Source: Streptomyces sp. R302
GTDB lineage: Bacteria; Actinomycetota; Actinomycetes; Streptomycetales; Streptomycetaceae
Assembly (NCBI RefSeq): GCF_012927245.1
Contig: NZ_JABBGE010000002.1
Span: 496,001 to 560,000 of the forward strand
DNA: 64,000 nucleotides
Direction: 5' to 3'
Part shown: in pieces, positions 1 through 9,071 of the stretch
How the letters are laid out: the number at the start of each line of letters is the position of its first letter
How positions within the stretch are numbered: position 1 is the first letter of the stretch
The notes under the pieces: model-generated
The model's input: only the letters and a program-made list of their open reading frames with translations
What the model was told of the DNA's origin: nothing
Database searches by the model: none
Position numbers and translations under genes: made by a program

Positions 1-341
1 TCCTGGTCGGTGGTGATGTGGTGCGGGCGGTGCCGGTGACGGCGGAGGTGCGGGGAGGGGTCCGGAGCCGGGCTCGCGTACGCGCGCGTGCCGGGTCTCG
101 TACACCTGTCCACACCCCGGCCCGGTCCGCCGGATCCGTCGGATCGGTGGAAGCCGTCGGATCGGTCGAACCGGTCGCCGCGGGCGGCGTGCCCGTCGAC
201 GTTACGCGATCCCGGGCGGTCGCGGGCCCCGGTCTCCAGGACCGGACGGCCCGGGTTCCCGGCGCCACCAGGGAGGTACTCGCGGGTGTGAGATCCCGCA
301 CGCGCGCGTGGCACCGTTCCCCGCGCCGCTCGCGGCGCGGG
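1..341. other. Gene-free left edge
   Basis: I see no supportable gene here; the open frames are GC-rich shadows with implausible composition. Around 129-178 there are short imperfect repeats of the type CCGTCGGATCGGT. The 3' end of the alkyltransferase-like gene lies just to the right. Confidence 0.4.
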
Positions 342-716
342 TCATTCCGCTTCGGTGCCGTCCCACCGGGCCCGGCGCATGTCGATCCTCGGTACGTGGT
401 CCCCGGCGGCCGGGCCGCGCTCGCGCAGCGGGGTGCCCTCGTCGCGGTAGTGGCCGAGGGCCCGCAGCTCGTGCCCGGGGAGCAGGGTGCCGTCCGCGCG
501 GACGACGCGCCACCAAGGGGCGGAGCCGCCGTAGAGGGCCATCACGCGGCCCACCTGGCGGGGGCCGCCCTCACCGAGCCATTCGGCGACGTCGCCGTAG
601 GTCATCACCCGCCCCGGCGGGATGCGGTCGGCGACGTCGAGCACCGCCTCCGCGTACGGGGGCAGCTCGCCCGCCGCTCCGGAGTCTTCCGCTCCGCTCG
701 CTCCGGTCCGTCCCAC
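342..716 (-). CDS. Alkyltransferase-like (ATL/MGMT-fold) DNA-binding protein
   Basis: The protein of about 124 residues has the C-terminal fold of O6-alkylguanine-DNA alkyltransferase: IPPGRVMTYGDVAEWLG helix-turn-helix region, the GGPRQVGRVMA segment and the active-site-like loop SAPWWRVVRADG near residue 68. True MGMT enzymes have PCHR there; here Trp stands at the cysteine position, as in ATL proteins. ATLs bind alkylated guanine without dealkylating it and pass the lesion to nucleotide excision repair. The next residue, normally His, is also Trp. I chose GTG at 716 because GGAGGG lies a few bases upstream; starts further upstream (752 or 803) remain possible. Divergent from the gene at 887. 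Confidence 0.8.
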   Translation of the reverse strand: MGRTGASGAEDSGAAGELPPYAEAVLDVADRIPPGRVMTYGDVAEWLGEGGPRQVGRVMALYGGSAPWWRVVRADGTLLPGHELRALGHYRDEGTPLRERGPAAGDHVPRIDMRRARWDGTEAE

Positions 717-886
717 GGGTCCCTCCAGCCTCACCGCCCCATCCTGCCTCACCCCACCGACATGGCCCTGATGCCTCCCCCGGGCTGCTCTTCGTGCCAC
801 CATCGTCCGGGCGGTGACCGGTGACAAGAGATCGACTTCGCGATCGACAGCGACAGACGCAAGCAGCAGTACACGCAGAGACGGAC

Positions 887-3538
887 ATGGTGATGGGTCA
901 GGACACACAGCCTCCAGGTGAGGCTCGGCCCGACATGCCCGAGCGGGTCTCCGGCGACGAGCCACTGCTCGCCGCGCGTGTCCACCGGCCCTCCGACCTG
1001 ATGCGCCTGCTCGCCGGGACGCTCGCCATCGCCGTCGTCCTCGCCATCGCCGCCTTCGCCCACGGCACCACGTCCGGCCTGGAGCAGGACATCAACAAGG
1101 GGGCGGTCGGCGCCTCCGACGTCTTCGTCAGGATCGCCGGTCTGGTGTCGTCGATCGCGATCCTCGTCCTGCCGGTGGCGTTCGCCATCGAACGGCTGGT
1201 GAAACGGGACGGGCTGCGGATCGCGGACGGCGTGCTCGCCGCGGTGCTCGCGCACGGCGTCACCCTGGCGATCGACCTGTGGGTGGCGAAGGCCGCGCCG
1301 GACACCATCCAGGACGCGCTGACCCAGCCGGCGGGCGGCGGCGGGCTGACCGACCCGGTGCACAACTACCTCGCGCCGGTCATCGCGTACATGACGGCCG
1401 TCGGGATGGCCCGAAGACCGCGCTGGCGGTTCTCGCTCTGGGCGGTGCTGCTGCTCGACGCCTTCACCATGCTCGTGGCCGGCTACACCACCGCCTTCTC
1501 GATCATCCTCACCGTCCTCATCGGCTGGACGGTGGCCTACGGCACCCTGTACGCGGTCGGCTCGCCGAACGTCAGGCCGACCGGCCAGACCCTCCTCGCG
1601 GGCCTGCGCCGGGTCGGCTTCCGGCCGGTGACGGCGCTGCGCGCGGAGGAGGTGCCGGAGACCGCGGAGAGCGGGGACCGGGGCCGCCGGTACCTGGTGA
1701 CCCTGGAGGCCGGGCCGCCGCTGGACGTCACGGTCGTCGACCGGGAGCAGCAGGCGCACGGCTTCTTCTACCGGCTGTGGCGGCGGATCACCCTGCGGAC
1801 GATGACCACCCGCCGTTCGATCGTCTCCCTCCGGCAGGCCCTGGAGCAGGAGGCGCTCCTCGCGTACGCGGCGATCGCGGCGGGCGCGAACGCGCCGAAG
1901 CTGATCGCCACCTCCGAGCTGGGCCCGGACGCGGTGATGCTCGTGTACGAGCACATCGGCGGGCGGAGCCTGGACTCGCTGGACGACGACGAGATCACCG
2001 ACGAGCTGGTGCGCAGCGCCTGGCGGCAGGTGAAGGCGCTGCAGTCGCGCCGGATCGCGCACCGCAGGCTGTCGGGGGACGCGATCCTGGTGGATCGTTC
2101 CGGCCGGGTGTTCCTGACGGATCTGCGCGGCGGCGAGATCGCGGCCGGCGATCTGGTGCTGCGGATGGACATCGCCCAGTTCCTGACGACCCTGGGGCTT
2201 CGGGTCGGGGCGGAGCGGACGGTGGCGGCGGCCGTGCAGGTGCTCGGTCCGGACGCGGTGGCGGACTGTCTGCCGCTGCTGCAGCCGATCGCGCTGAGCC
2301 GCTCGACCCGCGCGACCCTGCGGAAGCTGGCGCGGGAGCGCTCGCAGCGGGAGCGGGACGCGGTCCTGGCCGCCTCCGAGGAGGCGAAGAGGGAGCGGGA
2401 GCGGGCGAAGACGACCGCCCACGCGGGGCTGCCGGCGCCGGGCGCCGACCCCAAGGCCGAGAAGGCCGAGAAGCGGGCGGACAAGAAGGCGGAGAAGCGG
2501 GCGCTCGACGACGCCCTGGACGAGGCCCGCGAGGAGGACCTGCTCGCCCAGATCCGCCGGCAGGTGCTGCTGATCCGGCCGCAGGCGCCGGTGGAGCCGG
2601 TCCGCCTCGAGCGGATCAAGCCGCGGACGCTGATCTCGCTGATCGCGGGCGCGGTGGGCGCGTACTTCCTGCTGTCGCAGATCAGCCGGACGCCGCTGTC
2701 CACGATCAGCGAGGCGGACTGGCGGTGGGTGGCGGCGGCCGTGGTCTTCTCCGCGCTCAGCTATGTGGCGGCGGCGATGAGCCTGCTCGGTTTCGTGCCG
2801 GAGCGGGTCGGCTTCTGGCGGACGGTGGTGGCGCAGATCGCCGGCTCGTTCGTGAAGATCGTCGCCCCGGCGGCGGTCGGCGGTGTCGCCCTCAACACCC
2901 GCTTCCTGCAGCGCGCGGGCGTGCGCCCGGGGCTCGCGGTGGCGAGCGTCGGCGCCTCGCAGCTCTTCGGGCTCGGGGCGCACATCCTGCTGCTGCTCTC
3001 CTTCGGCTATCTGACGGGCACCGAGAAGTCGCAGTCGTTCAGCCCGTCGAGGACGGTCATCGCGGGTCTGCTGACGGTCGCGGTGCTCGTCCTGGTGGTG
3101 ACGGCGATCCCGTTCATGCGGAAGTTCGTCTCGACCCGGCTGCGCTCGCTCTTCGCTGGCGTGGTGCCGCGCATGCTGGACGTGCTCCAGCGGCCGCTGA
3201 AGCTGGCGACGGGCATCGGCGGGATGCTGCTGATCACCGGCACCTTCGTCTTCTGTCTGGACGCCTCGATCCGCGCCTTCGGGCACGGCAGCGCGTCGAT
3301 CAGCTACGCGAGCGTGGCCGTGGTCTTCCTCGCGGGCAACGCGATCGGCTCGGCGGCCCCGACGCCCGGCGGTGTCGGCGCGGTCGAGGGCGCGCTCATC
3401 GGCGGTCTGGTCGCGGTGGGCCTGACCATCGAGGTCGCCACCCCGGCGGTCCTCCTCTACCGTCTGCTGACCCTGTGGCTGCCGGTCCTGCCGGGCTGGC
3501 TCTGCTTCAACTGGCTGACGAAGCGGGAAGCGCTCTGA
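887..3538 (+). CDS. LPG-synthase-type (UPF0104) membrane protein with embedded kinase-like domain
   Basis: About 883 residues in three modules. The N-terminal part has about five membrane segments (roughly residues 30-220). A soluble middle part (about 260-490) resembles ABC1/RIO or aminoglycoside-phosphotransferase-like kinases: VMLVYEHIGGRSL hinge, then IAHRRLSGDAILVD and VFLTDLRGG where kinases have catalytic-loop and DFG motifs. A highly charged coiled stretch rich in KAEKRADKKAEKR follows. The C-terminal 300 residues form a UPF0104/flippase-like membrane domain with SFVKIVAPAAVGGVALNTR and TPGGVGAVEGAL. The family is linked to lipid modification or transport in the cytoplasmic membrane; substrate unknown. 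Start is uncertain: ATG 887 or 893, or GTG 821; none has a strong ribosome binding site. Confidence 0.75.
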   Translation: MVMGQDTQPPGEARPDMPERVSGDEPLLAARVHRPSDLMRLLAGTLAIAVVLAIAAFAHGTTSGLEQDINKGAVGASDVFVRIAGLVSSIAILVLPVAFAIERLVKRDGLRIADGVLAAVLAHGVTLAIDLWVAKAAPDTIQDALTQPAGGGGLTDPVHNYLAPVIAYMTAVGMARRPRWRFSLWAVLLLDAFTMLVAGYTTAFSIILTVLIGWTVAYGTLYAVGSPNVRPTGQTLLAGLRRVGFRPVTALRAEEVPETAESGDRGRRYLVTLEAGPPLDVTVVDREQQAHGFFYRLWRRITLRTMTTRRSIVSLRQALEQEALLAYAAIAAGANAPKLIATSELGPDAVMLVYEHIGGRSLDSLDDDEITDELVRSAWRQVKALQSRRIAHRRLSGDAILVDRSGRVFLTDLRGGEIAAGDLVLRMDIAQFLTTLGLRVGAERTVAAAVQVLGPDAVADCLPLLQPIALSRSTRATLRKLARERSQRERDAVLAASEEAKRERERAKTTAHAGLPAPGADPKAEKAEKRADKKAEKRALDDALDEAREEDLLAQIRRQVLLIRPQAPVEPVRLERIKPRTLISLIAGAVGAYFLLSQISRTPLSTISEADWRWVAAAVVFSALSYVAAAMSLLGFVPERVGFWRTVVAQIAGSFVKIVAPAAVGGVALNTRFLQRAGVRPGLAVASVGASQLFGLGAHILLLLSFGYLTGTEKSQSFSPSRTVIAGLLTVAVLVLVVTAIPFMRKFVSTRLRSLFAGVVPRMLDVLQRPLKLATGIGGMLLITGTFVFCLDASIRAFGHGSASISYASVAVVFLAGNAIGSAAPTPGGVGAVEGALIGGLVAVGLTIEVATPAVLLYRLLTLWLPVLPGWLCFNWLTKREAL

Positions 3539-3880
3539 CCGCACACCGTCAGCCGTGGAGGCCGACGAGGAAACCGGCGAGGAAGCCGACGAGGAAGCCC
3601 AGGAGCAGCAGCGAGCAGCCGACCTCGACGGCGCCGGCGCCGGCGAAGTACAGCAGGCAGGCGAGCGCGGGGGCGAGGCCCTCGGCACCGCGCCGCCGTG
3701 AACCGGGGCCTGTCCGGCGGATCAGGGGCGCGGCCCCGGCCGTGATCCGCCGGACGGGCCCCGGGCCGCCTCCGCCGGATCGTGCCGGGCTCGCGGCGCG
3801 ATCCGGCGGAACCCGCCCGGTGACACCCGCTTGGGGGTGCGTCACGGGCGCGGCCGGGCCCCGCACCGGAGCATGGGAGC
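3539..3880. other. Intergenic region with strong hairpin and small hydrophobic frame
   Basis: On the minus strand an open frame ending at 3549 encodes a hydrophobic Gly/Phe/Leu/Val-rich stretch ending in GFLVGFLAGFLVGLHG. The underlying DNA is a short GAGGAAGCCGAC-type repeat and no convincing start codon is visible, so I do not call a gene. A perfect hairpin lies at 3712-3755 and a weaker one to its right. Confidence 0.4.
3712..3755. terminator. Hairpin, 13-bp perfect stem
   Basis: GTCCGGCGGATCA at 3712-3724 is exactly complementary to 3743-3755, with an 18-base GC-rich loop. It lies downstream of the UPF0104 gene and upstream of the first lipoprotein hydrolase. No U-tract follows, as is usual in Streptomyces. 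It could also be a dispersed palindromic repeat. Confidence 0.5.
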
Positions 3881-5455
3881 ATGCCGATCTCCGCCGCCCG
3901 GCGCGCCGCCGCCCTCCTCACCGCCACCACCCTCCTCTGCCTGACCGGCTGCTCGGACGACGGCGACGAGGCCACCCCGGCCCGCCCCACCGACACCGGC
4001 GGCCTCTCCTCCCTCACGGGCCAGCAGCTCGAATGGGACACCTGCCCGCCGCCGTCCCCGGCGGAGGGCGGCGGCCAGGCCCCGTCCCCGCTGCCCGGCG
4101 GCACCCCCTGGGAGTGCGCCTTCCTGCGCACCCCGCTGGACTGGTCCCAGCCGGAGGGCGAGACGATCGAGCTGGCCCTGATCCGCGCGCGGGCCAGGGA
4201 CAACGCCCGCCGCATCGGCTCCCTCGTCTTCAACTTCGGCGGACCCGGCGGCTCCGGCGTCACCGGCCTGCCGGGCTTCGCGAACGACTACGAGTCCCTC
4301 CGCTCCCGCTACGACCTGGTCTCCTTCGACCCGCGCGGCGTCGGCCGCAGCGAGCCCGTGGAGTGCGCCACGGACAAGGAACTGGACGCGTACTACGCCC
4401 TCGACTTCACCCCGGACGACCAGGCCGAGGAGCGGACCCTGTCCGACGCGCAGAAGAAGTACGCCGCCGGCTGCGAGGCCGACGCCGGCCCGGTCCTCCC
4501 GCACGTCGGCACGGAGAGCGCGGCCCGCGACATGGACCTCCTGCGCCAGGTCCTCGGCGACGACCAGCTGCACTACTTCGGCATCTCGTACGGCACGGAG
4601 CTCGGCGGCGTCTACGCCCACCTCTTCCCCGAGCGCGTCGGCCGGGCCGTCTTCGACGCGGTCGTGGACCCGGACGCGGGCGTCGAGGAGGGCGCCCTCG
4701 GCCAGGCGAAGGGCTTCCAGCTGGCGCTGGACAACTTCGCGCAGGACTGCGTCGACCGGGGCGACGACTGCGCCCTGCCGGGCTCGACGGTCGCCGAGGT
4801 CGAGGAGGGCGTCACCGATCTCCTCACCGCGCTCGACAAGAAGCCGATCGCCGGCATCGGCAGCCGGAAGCTGACGCAGACCCAGGCCACCAACGGCATC
4901 GCCCAGTCGCTGTACTCGAAGGAGTTCTGGCCCTATCTGGAGCAGGGCCTGGAGGCCGCGGACGGCGGCGACGGCGCCCTCCTCCTCGCCCTCTCCGACT
5001 CGATGAACGGCCGCGGCGAGAACGGCAGTTACAGCAACATCCAGGCCGCCAACGCCGCCATCAACTGCGTCGACTTCAAGGAGCGCTACACCCTCGGCCA
5101 GGCCAAGGAGCGCCTCCCGCAGTTCCGCGAGGCCTCCCCCGTCTTCGGCGATTTCATGGGCTGGGCCCTCTCCGGCTGCTCGCAGTGGCCGGTGCCGGGC
5201 ACCTGGGAGCACCCGGACGTGTCCGCGCCCGGCTCCGCGCCGATCCTGGTGGTCGGGAACACCGGCGACCCCGCGACCCCGTACGAGGGCGCCCGCGCCA
5301 TGGTCCAGGCCCTCGGCAAGGGCGTCGGCGTGGAGCTGACGTACGAGGGCGAGGGGCACGGCGCGTACAACGGCGGCAGCGCCTGCGTGAAGAAGGCGGT
5401 CGACGGCTACCTCCTCGACGGCAAGGTCCCCGCCTCGGGCACCGTCTGCAAGTAG
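3881..5455 (+). CDS. Secreted alpha/beta-hydrolase lipoprotein, TAP-like (first copy)
   Basis: A 524-residue lipoprotein: short basic N-terminus, hydrophobic core and lipobox LTGC. It then shows an alpha/beta-hydrolase fold with oxyanion FNFGGPGGSG, nucleophile elbow GISYGTELGG (Ser about 236), Asp in NTGDPATPYE and His in GEGHGAYNGG. The last third matches the TAP-like C-terminal domain of tripeptidyl aminopeptidases (SlpD/SlpE/Tap type). The expected role is removal of short N-terminal peptides from extracellular proteins or peptides; the substrate is inferred from family only. A good ribosome binding site (GGAGCATGGGAGC) precedes ATG 3881. A paralogue follows 58 bases downstream. Confidence 0.88.
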   Translation: MPISAARRAAALLTATTLLCLTGCSDDGDEATPARPTDTGGLSSLTGQQLEWDTCPPPSPAEGGGQAPSPLPGGTPWECAFLRTPLDWSQPEGETIELALIRARARDNARRIGSLVFNFGGPGGSGVTGLPGFANDYESLRSRYDLVSFDPRGVGRSEPVECATDKELDAYYALDFTPDDQAEERTLSDAQKKYAAGCEADAGPVLPHVGTESAARDMDLLRQVLGDDQLHYFGISYGTELGGVYAHLFPERVGRAVFDAVVDPDAGVEEGALGQAKGFQLALDNFAQDCVDRGDDCALPGSTVAEVEEGVTDLLTALDKKPIAGIGSRKLTQTQATNGIAQSLYSKEFWPYLEQGLEAADGGDGALLLALSDSMNGRGENGSYSNIQAANAAINCVDFKERYTLGQAKERLPQFREASPVFGDFMGWALSGCSQWPVPGTWEHPDVSAPGSAPILVVGNTGDPATPYEGARAMVQALGKGVGVELTYEGEGHGAYNGGSACVKKAVDGYLLDGKVPASGTVCK

Positions 5456-5513
5456 CCACGACCGGGCCCCTAGGATTGCGGCCAGTCTCGGCCCGAACCC
5501 CGGGGGGTCCTCC

Positions 5514-6995
5514 TTGTCCACGCGGTCCCTGCGCAGGCGTCTGACGGCCCTCGCCGTCGGCGGACTCCTGCTCGCCGGCTGTACGAGCACGCCCGCGCCC
5601 ACCTCCGACGCCGGACCCGCCTCCTCCCCCGCCTCCCGGGGCCTCGACTGGAAGCCCTGCGACGGCGCCGGCGCCGAGTGGCGCTGCGCCACCGCGCGGG
5701 TCCCGCTGGACCACGCGAAGCCGGCCGGGGCCACCCTCGGCGTCGCGCTGATCCGCAAGGAGGCGACCGACCGGAAGAAGCGGATCGGGTCGCTGCTCTT
5801 CAACTTCGGCGGACCCGGCGCCTCCGGGGTCGAGATGCTGCCGCAGCTGTCCGGGGAGTACGCCTCCCTGGGCGAGCGGTACGACCTGGTGGGCTTCGAC
5901 CCGCGCGGGGTGGGCCGCAGCTCCGGGGTCGTCTGCCGCGACGACGCCGAGCAGGCCGCCGCCGAGGCCACCGTCGACTCCACCCCGGACACGCCCGCCG
6001 AGGAGGCCGCCTACCTGAAGGACGCCGCCGCCTTCGGCGCCGGCTGCGCCCGCCGCTCCGGCACGGTCATCCCGTACACCACCACCTCGGCCACCGCCCG
6101 CGACCTGGACCTGATCCGGCAGGCCCTCGGCGACGAGAAGCTGCACTACTTCGGCATCTCGTACGGCACCCAGCTCGGCGGCACCTACGCCCACCTCTTC
6201 CCCCGCAAGGTCGGCCGGCTGGTCCTGGACGCGGTGGTCGACCCGACCGCCGACGCCGCGGGCCACGCCCGGCACCAGACCGTCGGCTTCCAGCGGGCCC
6301 TCGACAACTACCTGAAGTCCACCGGACAGACCCCCGAGGCCGGCACCGCGCGGATCACCACCCTGCTCGCCGCGCTCGACCGGCGGCCCCTCAAGGTCGG
6401 CGACCGGCTGCTCACCGAGGGCCTCGCGACCACCGGCATCGCGGTCACCCTCTACGCGGAGTCCAGCTGGCCGCTGCTCACCGAAGCCCTGGGGGCGGCC
6501 GAGGCCGGTGACGGCGGCGGGCTGCTGCGGCTCGCGGACGCCTACAACGACCGGGACGAGCAGGGACGTTACGCCACCGGGTCGCACTCCCAGCGGGCGA
6601 TCTCCTGCGCCGACTCCAGCGAGCGTCCGACGGCCGCCCGGGCGAAGGCGCTGCTGCCGGAGTTCCGCCGGCTCTCCCCCGTCTTCGGCGCCTTCCTCGC
6701 CTGGGACACGGCCGGCTGGTGCGCCGGCTGGCCGGTGAAGGGCGAGGCGAGGACGCCGGCGGCGTCCGCCCCGGGCGCGGACCCGGTGCTCGTGGTGGGC
6801 ACGACGGGCGACCCGGCGACCCCGTACGAGGGCGCGGAGCGGATGGCGGAGGAACTGGGCGAGGGCGTCGGGATCCTGGTCACCAACAAGGGCGAGGGGC
6901 ACGGCGCGTACGGCACCTCGCCGTGCGTGACGCGGACGGTCGACGCGTACCTGCTGGACGGGAAGGTGCCCGCGTTCGGCACGACCTGCGGCTAG
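5514..6995 (+). CDS. Secreted alpha/beta-hydrolase lipoprotein, TAP-like (second copy)
   Basis: A 493-residue paralogue of the upstream gene, with lipobox LAGC, FNFGGPGASG, GISYGTQLGG (Ser about 216), TTGDPATPYE and GEGHGAYG, plus the TAP-like C-terminal domain. It lacks the extra Cys pair segment seen as DCVDRGDDC in the first copy. The start is TTG at 5514, supported by the signal-peptide reading and a GGGGGG-rich stretch just upstream; a TAGGAT box near 5471 could be a -10, so it may have its own promoter. The pair looks like a tandem duplication that has since diverged. Followed by a strong terminator. Confidence 0.87.
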   Translation: MSTRSLRRRLTALAVGGLLLAGCTSTPAPTSDAGPASSPASRGLDWKPCDGAGAEWRCATARVPLDHAKPAGATLGVALIRKEATDRKKRIGSLLFNFGGPGASGVEMLPQLSGEYASLGERYDLVGFDPRGVGRSSGVVCRDDAEQAAAEATVDSTPDTPAEEAAYLKDAAAFGAGCARRSGTVIPYTTTSATARDLDLIRQALGDEKLHYFGISYGTQLGGTYAHLFPRKVGRLVLDAVVDPTADAAGHARHQTVGFQRALDNYLKSTGQTPEAGTARITTLLAALDRRPLKVGDRLLTEGLATTGIAVTLYAESSWPLLTEALGAAEAGDGGGLLRLADAYNDRDEQGRYATGSHSQRAISCADSSERPTAARAKALLPEFRRLSPVFGAFLAWDTAGWCAGWPVKGEARTPAASAPGADPVLVVGTTGDPATPYEGAERMAEELGEGVGILVTNKGEGHGAYGTSPCVTRTVDAYLLDGKVPAFGTTCG

Positions 6996-7005
6996 TGCGG
7001 GCGCG

Positions 7006-7044
7006 CGAGAGGCCCCGGACCGACACGCGGTCCGGGGCCTCTCG
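7006..7044. terminator. Bidirectional terminator, 16-bp perfect stem
   Basis: CGAGAGGCCCCGGACC at 7006-7021 pairs exactly with 7029-7044 across a 7-base loop. It sits between the convergent lipoprotein hydrolase and moeZ. Confidence 0.85.
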
Positions 7045-7079
7045 TCGTACCGACTGATACGCCGTCCTCTACGCCGTCC

Positions 7080-8258
7080 TCAGTAGACGGGCTTCTCGGG
7101 CTCGATCTGGTGGACCCAGCCGATCACGCCGCCGCCGACGTGCACGGCGTCCGCGAAGCCCGCGGACTTGAGCACGGCGAGGACCTCCGCACTGCGGACA
7201 CCCGTCTTGCAGTGCAGGACGATCTTCCTGTCCTGCGGGAGGTCCTGGAGGGCGCTGCCCATCAGGAACTCGTTCTTCGGAATCAGGCGGGCGCCGGGGA
7301 TCGAGACGATCTCGTACTCGTTCGGCTCGCGGACGTCGATGATGTCGATGTTCTCGCCCTCGTCGATCCACTCCTTGAGCTGCTTCGGAGTGATCGTCGA
7401 GCCGAGCGCCGCCTCCTGGGCCTCCTCGGACACGACGCCGCAGAAGGCCTCGTAGTCGATGAGCTCGGTGACGGTCGGCTTCTCGCCGCAGACCGCGCAG
7501 TTCGGGTCCTTGCGGACCTTCACCTGGCGGTACTGCATCTCCAGGGCGTCGTAGATCATCAGGCGGCCGACCAGCGGCTCGCCGATGCCGGCGAGGAGCT
7601 TGATGGCCTCGTTGACCTGGATGGAGCCGATGGACGCGCAGAGCACGCCCAGGACGCCGCCCTCGGCGCAGGAGGGGACCATGCCCGGCGGCGGGGGCTC
7701 CGGGTAGAGGCAGCGGTAGCAGGGACCGTGCTCGGACCAGAAGACGGACGCCTGGCCGTCGAAGCGGTAGATCGAGCCCCAGACGTACGGCTTGTTCAGC
7801 AGCACGCAGGCGTCGTTCACCAGGTAGCGGGTGGCGAAGTTGTCGGTGCCGTCGACGATCAGGTCGTACTGGCTGAAGATGTCCATCACGTTGTCGGCTT
7901 CGAGCCGCTCCTCGTGCAGGACCACATTCACGTACGGGTTGATGCCGAGCACGCTGTCGCGCGCCGACTCCGCCTTGGAGCGGCCGATGTCGGCCTGGCT
8001 GTGGATGATCTGGCGCTGGAGGTTCGACTCGTCGACCTCGTCGAACTCCACGATGCCGAGCGTTCCGACACCGGCCGCGGCCAGGTACATGAGGGCCGGC
8101 GAGCCGAGGCCGCCGGCGCCGACGGCCAGCACCTTGGCGTTCTTCAGCCGCTTCTGCCCGTCCATCCCCACGTCGGGGATGATCAGGTGGCGGGAGTACC
8201 TGCGGACCTCGTCTACGGTGAGCTCGGCAGCCGGCTCGACCAGGGGTGGCAGCGACAC
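7080..8258 (-). CDS. moeZ: Adenylyltransferase/sulfurtransferase MoeZ
   Basis: A 392-residue fusion of an E1-like (ThiF/MoeB) adenylyltransferase and a C-terminal rhodanese domain. The nucleotide loop GAGGLGSPALMYLAAAGVG is near residue 47, followed by DNFATRYLVNDA, zinc cysteines (CYRCLYP and CAVCG), and a rhodanese domain from about residue 285 with active-site loop HCKTGVRS. In actinobacteria MoeZ activates ThiS- or MoaD-like sulfur carrier proteins by adenylation and sulfur transfer for molybdopterin, thiamine-like and natural-product sulfur chemistry. Cytoplasmic. Length and domain order are normal. Confidence 0.95.
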   Translation of the reverse strand: MSLPPLVEPAAELTVDEVRRYSRHLIIPDVGMDGQKRLKNAKVLAVGAGGLGSPALMYLAAAGVGTLGIVEFDEVDESNLQRQIIHSQADIGRSKAESARDSVLGINPYVNVVLHEERLEADNVMDIFSQYDLIVDGTDNFATRYLVNDACVLLNKPYVWGSIYRFDGQASVFWSEHGPCYRCLYPEPPPPGMVPSCAEGGVLGVLCASIGSIQVNEAIKLLAGIGEPLVGRLMIYDALEMQYRQVKVRKDPNCAVCGEKPTVTELIDYEAFCGVVSEEAQEAALGSTITPKQLKEWIDEGENIDIIDVREPNEYEIVSIPGARLIPKNEFLMGSALQDLPQDRKIVLHCKTGVRSAEVLAVLKSAGFADAVHVGGGVIGWVHQIEPEKPVY

Positions 8259-8321
8259 GGGGACTCCGTTGGTCGGTATGTCAGTACGGTTGTTCTCCCC
8301 GTAACACTGCCACGCCCCTCC

Positions 8322-9071
8322 TCATTCCGAGACACCCGGTCCGATACGCGAGACGATTTCGTCCCAGTAGCCGGGCAGCGAGTGAAATGGTGCGCTTTGT
8401 CCCGGGACGGCGACGCGGTCGGTGAAGAAGATCGTGCCGGCGCCCTGCCAGCGGGCGATCCGCAGCGCCTCGTCGAGGTGGGTGCGCGGCACCCCGTGGA
8501 CGAAGTGGGCGAACTTCCCCTCCGGGTGGTCCGCGGTCCACTCGGCCACCTGCGACCAGCGGTAGTCCGTCCAGGACCCGGAGAAGGTGACCAGCTGGTC
8601 CGCCGCCTCCGCGTAGCCGGGGTGCGGGTGGCCGCCCTGGCCGAGGACGAGGTGGGCGTCGCCGCCGAGGAGCGCCGAGAGGGTCGAGGTGACCCTCCTC
8701 ACTCCGGGCAGGTCCGTCCGGTCCGTGGGACAGCGGTCCAGATAGAAGCCGCCGACGCGGTACCAGTCGAGGTGGCGCTGGGCCTGCGAGACCAGCTCCC
8801 CGAAGGGGCGCGAGCCGTGTGCCAGGTCCAGGTGCCCGAGCACCCTCACGCGCGCGTGCCGCAGCCGTCCGGCGGTCTCCAGGCAGTGCGGGTCGGGGCG
8901 GGTGCCGGGGCCGTCGGCGACGTTGAGCACCGCCCAGTGCACGGGCGTGCCGGGGCGGGTCAGTTCGGCCCATTCGACGGGGGCGAGCAGCGGGTGGGCG
9001 TAGCCGGGGGCGCCGATGCCGAGCGTCCGGACGGTGCCGGCCGCGGTGCCGGTGCGCGTCAGATGCGACAC
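8322..9071 (-). CDS. Spherulin-4-like glycoside hydrolase (GH135-type) family protein
   Basis: A 249-residue protein of the spherulation-specific family 4. Recognisable segments are the N-terminal strand with PGYAHPLLAPVEW, VLNVADGPG, VRVLGHLDLAHGSRP, WYRVGGFYLDRCPTD with its acidic residue at a barrel strand end, LVLGQGGHPHPGYAE, VTFSGSWTDY and FAHFVHGVP. Fungal Sph3 of this family (GH135) cleaves GalNAc-containing galactosaminogalactan, and the PelA hydrolase domain is related. No signal peptide is evident, so the product may be cytoplasmic. It overlaps the epimerase gene by 13 bases and is the last gene of the operon. Hydrolase activity is inferred. Confidence 0.8.
   Translation of the reverse strand: MSHLTRTGTAAGTVRTLGIGAPGYAHPLLAPVEWAELTRPGTPVHWAVLNVADGPGTRPDPHCLETAGRLRHARVRVLGHLDLAHGSRPFGELVSQAQRHLDWYRVGGFYLDRCPTDRTDLPGVRRVTSTLSALLGGDAHLVLGQGGHPHPGYAEAADQLVTFSGSWTDYRWSQVAEWTADHPEGKFAHFVHGVPRTHLDEALRIARWQGAGTIFFTDRVAVPGQSAPFHSLPGYWDEIVSRIGPGVSE

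Noticed and set aside
3549..3700. Hydrophobic minus-strand peptide GFLVGFLAGFLVG
   Set aside because: Produced by a short DNA repeat, with no start codon in a sensible place; kept only as a note in the intergenic entry.
1279..5544. Very long open frame (1421 codons) on the plus strand
   Set aside because: It is a frame shadow of the UPF0104 and hydrolase genes: Arg/Gly/Pro-rich, crosses two stop-separated real genes and has no family signature.
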